A DNA stretch of 64,000 nt, taken from assembly GCF_016920785.2 (NCBI RefSeq), contig NW_024609953.1, positions 1-64,000 on the forward strand, given 5' to 3'. A program made the position numbers and the translations under genes. This document shows positions 12,043 through 23,308 of the stretch, in pieces; position 1 is the first letter of the stretch, and each line of letters starts with the position of its first letter. This DNA comes from Ixodes scapularis (Eukaryota; Arthropoda; Arachnida; Ixodida; Ixodidae). The notes beneath the pieces were generated by a model. The model did not search any database. It was not told where the DNA came from and saw nothing but the letters and a program-made list of their open reading frames with translations.

Positions 12043-12180
12043 CTAATCATGTCGTATTACAGGCTGTTTGAGAAATAAACCAGTTAGCTGAGTTTGAGAC
12101 GTTCTCTGTGTCTGTTCCTTCTACTGAAAGTTCTTCCGATTTCTTCCACCGCAGTCTCAGGTGTAATACGACATGATTAG
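12043..12180. mobile_element. LTR/TRIM-like repeat with mirrored ends
   Basis: The ends ctaatcatgtcgtattac (12043-12060) and gtaatacgacatgattag (12163-12180) are perfect reverse complements. Inside is gagaaataaaccagtta, with a polyadenylation-like aataaa, as found in LTR R/U5 regions. A diverged copy on the other strand lies at about 47926-48060. It could be a small LTR-derived (TRIM) unit or an inverted-repeat element. Confidence 0.55.
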
Positions 12181-12399
12181 ATTGAAGGCTTTACTACGCG
12201 ATATTCGCTCACTCCCGGAAACCCACTGTCAGGATGGAACTTTTTCGACGTTGACCAACTTCTGGGCTTCCCCGAAAATGGTCTTATTAACGACAGGTTC
12301 CTTCGTTTACTCCACTACGAGAGCAACCTTGCCAGTTCATCCGTGGGTTCTTTGACACATCTGATATTTTAAATCGGTGTTCGAACGCTTGAAAAAAAT

Positions 12400-13790
12400 A
12401 CCGATTCCATCTCCACCCTTACAAAAATCTGTAGTTAAATTCTTTTGAATTTTTGTCGAAAATTTTCTGGAGTCCTATTGAATTTCTTTTTAAACTTTTT
12501 GATATTTTTTAGACTTTGTTTTGACAACTTATTTAACTCCTAGTTAAAATTGGCCACTTAAATTTTTTAGAATTCCTTCTTACATACATTCTTTTGAATT
12601 CCTTCTTACATAAATTTTGTTGAATTCCTTTTGACAAAACCGCAGATCAACGTTTAAAAAAAACACTAAATTTTTTAACATATTTTTTAATTTCGTTAGG
12701 AAATAGTGTCTTTTTGATACATACACATCCCACAAATAAGCAATGCAAACAAACACAAACACCATCAAGCACTCAACACCAGAAACACAGTCCTGTTGAC
12801 AGCACCAGAGCCTTATATAGCCTACATATTGAAGGTAATCATTTGGCCGGTGACCACCTCAGCACTTACTAAGTTTCCAAGTCTCCGGTCTCCTTCTCGA
12901 AAGTCTGTCAAAGGAAAGACAGTGTTTCGAAGTTCGTGGACTCTGTCTCTTACTAAAAAGCATTGGTACAACTAATAATAATGTCGTGTAGTCGCTAAAA
13001 CAACATCCACAAAAAAAGCTCATAGAACAAATGTTTATCGCTTCTCTGCATAGCACCACTCGGGACGAAGCCAGTCAAGGCGGTTGCTCCACTTTAAAAT
13101 AGTTATTTTGCTCTTCTTTACTAGTTGAATAGGGTCAATAATGCAACGATTGTCATTTACAAAGTGAGAACGGCAGGGCGTGTTTTTCGAACGCCTGCCC
13201 TCCAGCACGCGCCCCATGCCTTCCGTCGTGCTTTGACTGAGCAGTCGAGCTCGAGGGGCGCGAGACGTCGAAGAGTTGTCAAGGATAGAAGGCTCGCGCT
13301 GGAGGCAGGAGAACGGAAGCTCCTCCCTATGGTTCTCAACTTGTCAGAGACTATTGAGAAACTGAGTGACTTTTGACATTTAGTCAAGATGTATTATGTT
13401 CAATAAAAAGTCAACAGAAAGTCTGTAGCTTTTCTTTTGACACTGGCTACAGAAAGTCAACTGAATAATTTAAACACGAAGTAAATAGAACGTCTGCAGT
13501 ATTTCTGATAACACTTTCAACAGGAAGTCAACAGAAAAAAGATCCAACGTAGAGTTAATAGAAAGTCAATAGAAAATCATAAAAAAGTTTCAACACAAAA
13601 TCAACAAACTTTTTGTTGACCATGTCAACAGGAAGTCAGTCGAAATAAAGTAATCAAAGTAAACAACAAGTCAACACATTTTCAATAAAAAGTAAAAAAA
13701 ACAAAAACATCCGTCATATCGGACCCCGCACACGACCGCAGACCAAATAAAATAATAAAAAATGTCTCTTCTTATAAAATATTATAAAGA
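12400..13790. repeat. AT-rich repetitive tract with short tandem words
   Basis: The stretch 12570-12635 repeats a 26-bp unit built on gaattccttcttacat. From 13380 to 13690 the words gtcaacagaaagtc and caacaggaagtc recur. A more ordinary GC-balanced block (12780-13370) lies between them. No credible gene. Confidence 0.65.
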
Positions 13791-14222
13791 AATAATGTCA
13801 ATAGGTTTTCTTTTTTATTTTTTAAAAAATAACCTACAAAAAACGTTGTTACAACTTCGTTTTATTTTTTATAAACAAGTCTACAAAACAAAATCTATTG
13901 TTTTTCCTTTTGAATTTTTTTAGAAAATAATCTACAGAAAAACGTCGTTACAAGTTCTTTTTAATTTTTTTATAAATAAGTCTACAAAACAAAATCTATT
14001 GTTTTTCCTTTTGAATTTTTTAGAAAATAATCTACAGAAAAACGTCTTTACAAGTTCTTTTTAATTTTTTTATAAATAAGTCTACAAAACAAAATCTATT
14101 GTTTTTCCTTTTGAATTTTTTTAGAAAATATCCTATAGAAAAACGTCTTTACAAGTTCTTTTTAATTTTTTTATAGATAAGTCTACAAAAAAATTCAATA
14201 TTTTTTCTTTTGAAAGTTTTTT
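13790..14222. repeat. Satellite-like tandem array, 100-101 bp period, about four copies
   Basis: The phrase ataagtctacaaaacaaaat comes back at about 13975, 14075 and, changed, 14175, with a more diverged copy at about 13872. Each unit also carries ccttttgaattttt, then ctacagaaaaacgtc. Copies in the middle are nearly identical and the outer ones are degraded, as expected of unequal exchange. Confidence 0.85.
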
Positions 14223-14405
14223 GACAATAGTCAAAACAAAGCGCGTTTATAAAGGAATTCAGTAGGATCGCGGAAAGTCAATAAGAAGTCTAAAAAAATT
14301 AAAAAGAATGTTGAGACCCGTTTTTGTAAGGGCAAGCACCAGATATAATGATCGCAGCGCATCATAAAATACTGGCCTTCGAGCCACGTACATGCTTCAA
14401 TATTC

Positions 14406-14513
14406 ATACGTGTGTGTGCGTGCGTGCGTGCGTGCGTGCGTGCGCGCGCGCGCGTGTGTGTGTGTGTGTGTATGTGTGCGTGCGTGTGCGTGCGCGCGCG
14501 CGCGCGTGTGTGT
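14406..14513. repeat. Alternating purine-pyrimidine microsatellite (TG/CG), about 105 bp
   Basis: An almost unbroken run of gt, gc and at dinucleotides, including two (cg)-rich cores, followed directly by a T-rich run. Such sequence is known to adopt Z-DNA under negative supercoiling. The open frames here are artefacts of the repeat. Confidence 0.9.
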
Positions 14514-15050
14514 GTTTTTTTTTTTGTTTTTTTTTTTTCGTGGACTTGCGTGTATTGCGTGGTGTCAAGCAATGGCCGCCGGTGGTACCACCGACGGGCG
14601 GGATTGTTTCATGCCGCCTTTACTGACATTCCTAATGCAGCGCAGCTTTAACACTTCCATTAGCATTTCGAGGCGCCTTATTGAAGTTTGAAAACGAGCA
14701 AGTAATTCTTTTTTCCCTGCGTGCCCACGTTCAAGAGCCTGACACTGTTTTATAGAAATGTGTTCGCACATGGTTCCCATTGCGTTAGCATGCTCGGTCG
14801 GGACTGCTTTCCATTGACACCCGGTCCGCGGCGCCACGATGCGAAAGAATGAGGAAAAATCTGCATAAAAACGCGGGTTTTCTCGACATGGTATTTGTTG
14901 TACATTGTCATCACCAGGATTGCTATTCTTAGTTCCCTTGTTTCATCTCTAATTGTGATCTGTGTTATAACTTTTCGCATATTCTCATCATCAGATCTAG
15001 CATTCGCGTTAGTCGTCTGCTCCGTGTTCATATGCCAAAGCGTCATGTGT

Positions 15051-15171
15051 GACGAAAAGGCAAACAGCGCGCAGAAAACGGGGACTCGAGGAAGTGCAGA
15101 CAGGACAAGCGCTGGTTCCTGTCTGCACTTCCTCGAGTCCCCGTTTTCTGCGCGCTGTTTGCCTTTTCGTC
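15051..15171. repeat. Foldback with 55-bp perfect arms
   Basis: The left arm (15051-15105) begins gacgaaaaggcaaacagcgc and the right arm (15117-15171) is its exact reverse complement, around an 11-base spacer containing agcgct. The arms include ggaagtgcagacagga. No coding capacity. Confidence 0.92.
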
Positions 15172-16458
15172 AGTATGAACCAACTAACCCACATCGCCAC
15201 TCTTATTCGTCATGTGTGCTTTGATTTATGCCTGGTGAGCTCTTCTGGTCACAATTGTTTTGTAATGTCATAATTAGCAGCATATTGCATTTAAAAACGA
15301 AATATATGTATTCATCCGCCTTTCATTCTTTAGAATGTGGCCTCTAGTTTAAGGTTTTGTATCTTCAGGATTATTTCTTGGTATTTTTTCATTTATGTAA
15401 TCTTGTCTATTTTCCGGCCCTCGAGACTGGGACAGGTCCCGGTTCGGGTCCTTCGCCGCAAAACGTTTGAAGACCCCGTTTCGAAAGTAGTCTACATTGG
15501 TAGTCTCCATCGGCTTCTACATGATGATAGTTAGCACCCTTACATCAGTCCTGCTAACCTTTGTCCACTAGCACTAACTGAAACAAAGCACGAATTTGAC
15601 TTAAGTTTATGGCACAGCTTCCAGGCATTCAAGGGCAGTTTGACTGGTACAGTATAACTGCTAACTTTGGGTTTTTGATCGGCATCACGGAACTGATTGT
15701 ACGAGTGCATGCCGGCATCACTAACAGGGAACAACACCTCTCTGCTCCAAACTTGCATATCTGCTTCGTCAAAGCTGCTCCAAAATGCGAAATTTCCGAT
15801 ACAAATAAGCTCCATAATTGGATTTTTTTTTCTGCTCCAAAAATAACTCCAAGCTGGCGGGACCACTCCCGAGTGCGGCGTCGCTATAATGTCTTGCTTG
15901 TGCAGTGTTGCTCGATGTGTCGAAAGTTTTTGACAACACAAAGCACGTAATGCCTTGTTCTTCTTCTTATTTTTTCCCGACGCTGGCTTCGTGTTGGCGT
16001 GCTGCCTGGGCTGAGCAACGTGCACATTTACATTTCCTCTTGCACGAGTACATTGCTTGTGCATTCTGGCTCTATGAGACATATTTGAAACTGCGACTTG
16101 GAGTTTCTTTGGTCTCACCAGACTTACCTAAAGAGTCATGTGTGAGTGCTCTTTTGCCAGTTTTTGGTGGATTTGTAATCCTTGTGTGTAGATGTTAGTG
16201 CCAAGCATTGGCATATTTACGAAAGCTTCGCCGCTGCGGTGCTTCGGCCTGTTTTCTTCGTAATTCCTTTGCGACTTGAATGGACATTACCCTATCGAAC
16301 AGCCAGTGGACTGACAGTTGAGGAGCTACGATTGATTTGTTTCTATGTTGATGAACAACCAGCCTGCTCAATGTGGCACGACCAACACTTGTAACTCCGA
16401 TTCTCTTGTTTGCATATTCCTGTTTCAATGTGACGTGTTGGGCTAGTTGGGTTGAGGT
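15172..16458. other. No gene recognised
   Basis: The longest frame is a 192-codon frame on the - strand (15540-16118). It shows no domain and no splice context, and a second open frame overlaps it on the other strand, so I do not annotate it as a gene. Confidence 0.4.
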
Positions 16459-16591
16459 GAACATCTTGGGAATGAACAGCGGCAAAGAAACGAACAAGAG
16501 TAAAGAAACAAACACGACAGGACGGCGCTGTCGTGTTTGTTCCTTTACTCTTGTCCAAGTTTCTTTGCCGCTGTTCATTCCCAAGATGTTC
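16459..16591. repeat. Foldback with about 60-bp imperfect arms
   Basis: The left arm starts gaacatcttgggaatgaac and is mirrored at the right end. The arms differ by a two-base indel and one substitution, and meet around acggcg. The style resembles the foldback at 15051, although the sequence differs. Confidence 0.88.
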
Positions 16592-16847
16592 CCCTGTTTA
16601 TTCTTCAACCCTTCTTATCGCGTTTAAATGGTGCAGTTGTCGGCTGTCTGAATATCTACTTTCTTCTTTCTCATCTCCCTAGAAATCTTCTAGAAGTCTC
16701 TAAAAATCTCCAGCAGACTGGGAAACAATATCTGAGAAAGGTTCTGGTGTGTTTCCAAGCTTTCAGAGAGTCATACCTTCATTTAATTATGCCACGTACG
16801 TTTGCCGGCATTCTCTTCGTGTGGACGATGTTAAAGGCCGATGTTAA

Positions 16848-16992
16848 AGGCCGACGACCAGACCCGAGATTCTGCAAGGCAGAAGATCCTCCTCCCCATT
16901 GGGGCGGAGGAAACAGGCAACGGTGGACAGGGTAGAAGGGGGGAGAGGAGGGAGTGGGGGAAAAGTGGAAAGCGCGAACTGGTCGTCGGTCT
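16848..16992. mobile_element. TTAA-flanked miniature element, unit 1 of a pair
   Basis: The unit begins aggccgacgaccag and ends ctggtcgtcggtct, its near-perfect inverse. TTAA lies directly outside on both sides (16844-16847 and 16993-16996). TTAA duplications are made by piggyBac and Kolobok transposases. An AGG start fits Kolobok better. Noncoding, 145 bp. Confidence 0.72.
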
Positions 16993-16996
16993 TTAA

Positions 16997-17158
16997 AGGT
17001 CGACGTATATTTCGTGCTTTCCACTTTTGCCCACCTCGTCCTTTCCTATATCCTCTCCACTTTTTACCTTACCTCAACTTGGCTCCCCTCGCAGCATTGG
17101 AGAGGGGAGCGCTAAGAGGATTATCATCCCTGCAGAAAACCGAGGTTATACGTCGGCC
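16997..17158. mobile_element. TTAA-flanked miniature element, unit 2 of a pair
   Basis: It begins aggtcgacgtat and ends atacgtcggcct. TTAA lies on both sides (16993-16996, shared with unit 1, and 17159-17162). The terminal sequence is closely related to unit 1. Noncoding, 162 bp. Confidence 0.72.
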
Positions 17159-17560
17159 TTTAAGCTCTTTTTTTAATCGTGCAACTTTATCGAGTTGGGA
17201 GCACTACTTATTAGAGCTCATAATTAACATGGTGAGCAGGTTTGCTGTCGCAAACGGATCCGGTGTCCAGTGATAAGATTGTCACTGTATACCCCTCCAG
17301 CAACAATGAACCTTTGGCTCAATAATCTCTGTGAGGGAATGACGCACTTCTTTCCATTTGATCCGAACACAAATTACTCGGTCGGACATTTGATTCCGAG
17401 CACTTGACCTGAAGTGTTCGGAAGTTGAGTAGTTTGAAAGCCTTCTTGCATCGATCTTGGGGCTTGGATCATGTCTGCCTCTCGACAGTTTACAGAGCTC
17501 TTGTACGTCTTACCCCAATCATCACTCAAGCCGAAAAATAAAACTTTTATTAAGGTTTTT

Positions 17561-17580
17561 TTTTTTTTTTTTTTTTATTG
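17561..17580. repeat. T homopolymer
   Basis: An interrupted run of about 21 T at roughly 17556-17576, followed by attgatg. The surrounding 17160-17900 holds no recognisable gene. The stretch ending near 17798 (gggattgagaaccactg) resembles the right end of a Charlie-type hAT element. Confidence 0.5.
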
Positions 17581-17919
17581 ATGCTGCTTGTCTCACAAGA
17601 CAAGTAGACCAAACCATGTGTGCCGAGTGAAAAGGGTTGACTAAAGATGGGTTGCAGACATTTAGTCATTTACTTTTCTTTACCTGCCACTTCGTCATTG
17701 TAATCTGCCCCGCCCCGGCCCGCCCCGCCCCGCTCCGCTCCGTGGGAAGGGACCCCTTCAAGCCTTCAATGCTGCCTACCGGGATTGAGAACCACTGACG
17801 TTAGGGTATCCACTTGATGGCAGGAGCTTTCTATGCATCACAGCGGTAATTCTTAGTCTCCTCTTTTGAGAAACCTTACTAAGGAAGGTAACCCAGACCT
17901 TGTTTGAAAACGTATGATC

Positions 17920-18445
17920 AGGGTTCCATGTTTTCGAGTGAATCCGAAAAACTCCAAACACACCTGCCGGTAGAATGTCTGTTAATTCGGATTTTCCGAT
18001 AAACTCAGAATTTCAATGTATGCACTAATGCATGAAAAAAGACGGTATTTTACAATTAAGTTTTGTCAGCACACAGGGTCGATGGTCCTGAGAAAATGCC
18101 ACCTCAGCTTTTCTTTAAAATCTCGGACCATTGACAGGAGGGATCTTCCCGCTTATCCCGTCAAGGTTCATTCAGGACAACAGGTCATTGTGCTTTCGGG
18201 TCACGACAAAAGCCACTTTTCCGGTTTCCAGTTTGGGCTATACTATTTGTGCTGCTTAGACGAAGGAAGGGTTATATTTTTGTAACAGTGAAGGCTATGA
18301 ACAGGGCTCCGTGTTTTCGGATAAATCCGAAAAACTCCGAAAAACACCCGCCGGTAAAACTTTTGGCAATTCGGATTTATCCGATAAACTCCGAAATGCT
18401 ATGTGCCCATGCCACCCCCCCCCCCCCCCCCTTTTCCCCCCTAAT

Positions 18446-18493
<48 letters not shown>

Positions 18494-20272
18494 TTTTCGG
18501 CAGCGCAGGCTCAATGGTCCTAGGAAAATGACACCATAACTATCTTTCAAGCCTCGGACCGTTGTCAAAAGGGGGTCTTACGGCTTGTCTCGTCAAGGCA
18601 TGGTTCAGGGATACAGGTCATCGTACCATTCGTGTCACGGCAAAAGCCACCCTTTTGGTTTCCAGTTTGGGCCATGGGATTTGGGATTTAGAGAAAGGAG
18701 GGGGTATGTTTCTGGGGGTAACAGTGAAAGCTATGTACCATAGAGATTTTATAAAATAGGGAAGAGGGGCAGTTAAATCTTCTCTATTACATCCATCTCG
18801 CGCGGCGGCGGGATAGGTTGATGGGATGACTACGAGCTTCCTTGTGGCTGTCTCTGGCAGTTGATTGATTTTAAGGTATCGACATTTATCGAAGCCACGC
18901 TTTTGTGCGATTTTTGGCGTGGGACAAATTAATATTGCCAATGACAACAACGCCAAATTCAGCTGAAGAAATCTTAATTGATGCAAGCGCGTTTTATTTT
19001 TTATCTGGCATACGTTTGCATCCGGTTATTATTTATTATTTTTAATAGAAAACACTGCGAAATTAACCTCCGAATTTCGGAGAATTGGGGATATGTGAAA
19101 AATAAACTCCGATAAACACCGACTTTTCGCTAAAAAATAAACTCCGAAAAACACCCTCCGAATTTCACGAAAAATGAACTCCGAAAACACGGAGCCCTAG
19201 CTATGAACCATATAGATTTCATAAAAGGGGGAAGAGGGAGTGGGCAGTTGAATCTTCTATATTACGCCCTTTACCACTCCACGCGCAGCCGCGGGGTAGG
19301 TGGATGCATAGACTGGGACGAATAGAAGCTTTCCAGCGACTACCTCCAGGAGCTTATTGAATGTAAGCTATCGACGTTTACTGGAGCAACGCTTGTTTGC
19401 ATCTGCTGTCGTGGGGCAAATTAGCATTGCCAGTGGCAATGGCGCCAATGCCGAGTCCAGCTGAACAAAAATCAATTGATACAAGTACATTATTTTGAAT
19501 ATATCGCACGTTTACTCCCGGGTATTATTTATTTTGATTTTAGAAAAAAAAAAAGTAAACCACTAATATTAAGTTGGGCCAGTTGGTTCGCAGTTCGCAA
19601 GAACTAAGACGAAGAAATACAACACGAGGTGCACTCGCAAGTCGCAACTGTTGTTTATTCGAAAAGTACCTGCCTAATATATGCCCCCAGCAAGCTGTCA
19701 GTCGTCAGCGTTTCGGTGAAACGCGTGTCTACTATATTGAAATTCTTTTTTTGAAAGGGCTACTGACGCCTCTCTGATGCATCAACACCCTTACCCGAGT
19801 TACATATTCCTCGTGCACCTCTGCTTATTCTATCTTGGCATCGAGCCACATCGAGCCAAAACCTTAATGTCATGCAACACGGGCGTGCATGCGCATCTAA
19901 ATGACGAGATGACCAGACGGGCCTGCTCGCATAGCTGCCGCATGCTCGCGGGCACGGTCCTTAACGCATCTGCTCGTCTGGTCAATGTACACAGAGCCTC
20001 GAGAAAAAAGGTATTTCGTAAACAACTCCTGAGGCACACTCAGCGAAGCTATCTAGTTACATGTTTTCTGCTGCAAGGATCAGACTGTTGCCGGGGGCTG
20101 CCTTAGTCCTTGTCTTTTTTCGGCGCTTTTACCTTTCCAAACTAAAATTAATCTCCGAATCTCGGAGATTTGGGAATCGAACAAAAATGAACACCGATAA
20201 ACTCAAATTTTTTGTAAAAAAAAAAAAAAAAAAATTAAAAAAAAAATAAACTCCAGAAACACGGAATCCTAT
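17920..20272. mobile_element. Outer hAT-like non-autonomous element, interrupted by its own family
   Basis: The left end is agggttccatgttttcg and the right end, reversed, is aggattccgtgtttctgg. The flanks gtatgatc (17912-17919) and atatgacc (from about 20273) match at six of eight bases, consistent with an old 8-bp duplication. The interior left and right of the inserted copy (18303-19200) line up with the interior of that copy (for example gaagagggagtgggcagtt against gaagaggggcagttaaat). No transposase seen. Confidence 0.7.
18303..19200. mobile_element. Inner hAT-like non-autonomous element with 8-bp duplication
   Basis: It starts agggctccgtgttttcgg and ends with the exact inverse plus ag. 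The 8-mer ctatgaac is present immediately left (18295-18302) and right (19201-19208). Eight-base duplications and C/T-AGGG ends are the hAT signature. It includes a C-run (about 18415-18430) and a T-run (about 18449-18490). About 900 bp, noncoding. Confidence 0.85.
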
Positions 20273-20400
20273 ATATGACCAACACCTTCATTAACACGGG
20301 CATCAAACATGCTGTAGAATACTAGAATTATTATCTAGTATACCCTCCTTATACATTTGAGGACGATTGTACCTTGGAATGATGTATGGAATCTCTTTAA

Positions 20401-20965
20401 AGGGTCACTGACATATTTTTCTCACCGAGGTTTTTATTTGATCACGACCCAACTACCCAGAACACAATAGGCTGCTCGAAATTCCTTTTCTTTCGGCCCG
20501 AAAACAGCTGGTCGAGAATTGGCCGGTTTCACTTGCGCTCACTCTCTCTTCCATGGTCATGTGGTGTTCAAACTAGGGCGTGCCAAATATATTCAGAATC
20601 GTAAATCAGTTAAAAAAAAAAGAAAAACAAAAAAATTATAAAAGATAATGAAACGTTGCACGCAACGTCGTCGTCTGCTTAACACGCCGGAAAAGCGGGG
20701 AAAAAAAAAACCGTGTTCGGGTGTAGCCACGTGACTTCCGGCAACTCTCTCCTCCTCTACATTTCTCCCTCCTCGGTACACATCGTCCACGTGTCGCGGC
20801 CATGAGCTTCCGTGCTCATGTTTCGGTTTCGAGCAGTTGAGTTCTTTGGCTTTCTTAAAAATATGACACTTTAGCAAAATATTGATTGGGTATAGTGTCC
20901 TGACACCATATTAAATCGCCTGGCAAAAAATTAAAAAAAAATGTTTTGGGGGTGTTAGTGTTTCT
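20401..20965. mobile_element. TTAA-flanked element, family B (- orientation copy)
   Basis: TTAA at 20397-20400 and 20966-20969 flanks ends agggtcactgacat and, reversed, agaaacactaacacc. Its reverse complement aligns with 29496-30040, for example at ttttttgccaggcgatt, aatattttgct and gaaccgaaacatg-like stretches. Non-autonomous, Kolobok or piggyBac type. Confidence 0.75.
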
Positions 20966-20969
20966 TTAA

Positions 20970-22560
20970 CAAAGCACAGCAAGGATGGGGAAATCCTCGC
21001 TGTGCTTTGAGGAAATCGGACTGTTACACAGTTTTGGGCGACATGGCCTGCCTGTGTTGCGTTTGCACCATTGAACACTTCACCATCGTCACTGTAGTTC
21101 ACTTAACAGAGTTATGCATTTGTTTCTCAGTACATAGAATGAAGCGGCAAACAGATGCAGGGATGTGATCGCTGCACCGAAGCGCTTACCCTGCTAGATT
21201 TTGCTACATTTCGCTGAGATGTGAAAAATATCCGCGAATTCTTGTGTCCACAGTGGGACACCTAAGTGACGACAAATACGGTCCCAAGATTGTCCCGTGT
21301 GTGTCTCCTCTTTCTAATTGTTTATTTGACTGCACTGCCGGAGCGTTACGATAGGCTCGTAAGATTTTTCGGAACTTTCGATCATTACTTCGAATAACGC
21401 ACTGTTCGATTTGTTCTTCGTGTCGAACAACGACAGTACTCGGAAGGCTAGTGATCAGTCAGGTAAGGGGTCGTTGGCTCCGTTGAGTGCGCTTCTCCCC
21501 GGTCATTCGTGCGCTGCAGAGAAGCGGCATCCGCGAAGTAGTAGACATAGCGCTTCTGCGTGTTCGCTTCGCCACAGTGCAACTAAGAAAAAAAAAAAGA
21601 AAAAGGAAAATCGCTTTTCCGGAGCGGGATGGTGCTTTCGCTCGCGTCGGGTGTTGTGAGCAAAATAGAACTTGGAGAATGCTGATGTGACAACTCTACC
21701 TTGCAGTAAAGTGTTCAAAATAAAGCCGCGGCTTGTATATAAACTGTTGACTGCTGGATCCTGACAAGTTGCGTGCATCTTTTAGTTTGTTTTTAATCAA
21801 AGTCAAGGTTTAAAACAGGATACTTGAGTATACCAATAGGATTCCTAAATAACTTAGAGATACTCCAGCATTTGTCTTGCTGCCTGGTGGTTTGAAGCAC
21901 AACTGCGCGTTTGAAAGAGAATCAAGCTGCCTTCTACGTCTGCTGAGTATGGTGCAGAAAAGTGAGAAAGCCAAGAACTTCAATCTCCTTTAGTTGGACG
22001 GGTGAGCACATGCATCTTAACATAGGTGTAACATATGAGAATGAAATACATGCTTGTGCTTCAAAACTTTTTGCTGCTCCGAAAGGTGATTTGAAAGACC
22101 AATCACTTAAGTGCGAATGTAATCCTTCGATCCTTTTCTATACGTCCTTTCCACGTGTCTGATCCCATCCTTCTTAACTGATCGAATTAAATATGTCTCA
22201 ATTATAAGGGCATTGTCCGCGTACCTTCCCGTCACTTTGCGGGATACCCCAAGGATGGTGCTTAATCCTTATTCTTAGAAACTATGCTCGAAGAGACATC
22301 CAGGTACCAATTAAACTTTTTTTTTGTAGGTTATTGCAATATTTGTTCGGTGATAATGTGTTTCAAGTGGAAGAAGGAACAAGTGGATGGGAGGTGGAAA
22401 TAATTTGCGGCTGTATCAATATCAATAACGCGGGAAAAGAACCCGTTGTTAGCGTTCCGGGGGAGGGTGTGTCATAGGTTCGTGTATTTGCGTGGGGAAT
22501 TCTGGCCACTCTTCCTCGTGGGTCATTAAAACCACGATCGTCGTTACCAAGCGTTCATTC
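20970..22560. other. No gene recognised
   Basis: Nothing beyond short frames and one A-run (about 21588-21606). An aataaa-like site with short frames around 21720 gives no family match. Confidence 0.4.
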
Positions 22561-23210
22561 TTTCTTCGGGGCAAGATTGGAACCCGCCAGTGTTAACTCC
22601 CGCGCCGCGAGGCTTCCTGCTGTGTTTCTTGGTCGAGAGCCGCTGTATCGACGGACTCGTTTTCTGAAAGCGTGGCGAACGGAAGGACGCAAAGTAAAGC
22701 AGAGACAAAATACTTGGCACACACGAAATATTCGGTGGATTGGTAACAAAATTCGACAAGCACAAACATCCTTTTTTTTTTTTTTTTCGATTATTTGTTG
22801 GTTGTTGGGTTTAGTCAGGCGGGATCGCCCAAGACCGATCAAGTGCCTCGAAGGCCGCGATGTACTATCCGTCAATCACGGCGCAAAGCGCTTTTTTTTT
22901 TTCTTTTTTTTTTACCTGGCGGTTCGCGGGGGCCCACCACAACAGGCGCGTCGTTGGCGTCGTCGTCACACCGGCGACGACGGCAGCCGCCCGATTTCGT
23001 CAGAGCGCGAGCCGTCCCTCTCGGCGCACGCGTCCTCCCTCTCTCCCCCCGCCCGTTGGGGACCTCCGCGCCGCCGACAGAACCGGATCGAACCGGCTCC
23101 GCGGCGGTGCGCTGAAGCGAACCCGAGCTACCCGTCGCTTTGCCGCGTTGCTGCTGCAGCCCGCTACGCTGGCGTCGTCGTCCGCAGTTCCGTGAGGGGG
23201 GCCCCGAAAG

Positions 23211-23308
23211 ATGAGCCGCGGCGACGTGGTGACCGCTGCGGCCTCGCCGTACGCGGGGGGCTGCCTGGCCGCCGACTCCGTGTACGGTATCATCCGCCAG
23301 TTCATCGG
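23211..23308 (+). CDS. bun: TSC22 coding exon 1
   Basis: The ATG has A at -3, and an in-frame TGA lies 18 bases upstream (23193), so it is the first possible start in this frame. It encodes MSRGDVVTAAASPYAG and continues to IIRQFIG. The donor is gtaggt at 23309. The exon ends two bases into a glycine codon that exon 2 completes. The N-terminal sequence is not conserved enough for me to compare. Confidence 0.85.

Noticed and set aside
13790..14222. CRISPR array
   Set aside because: The 100-bp repeats are directly adjacent with no spacers, and the genome is eukaryotic.
14348..14691. Cys/Val-rich and Thr/His-rich frames
   Set aside because: Translations of the TG/CG microsatellite.
15540..16118. 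192-codon - strand frame
   Set aside because: No recognisable domain and low-complexity segments; likely chance or repeat-derived.
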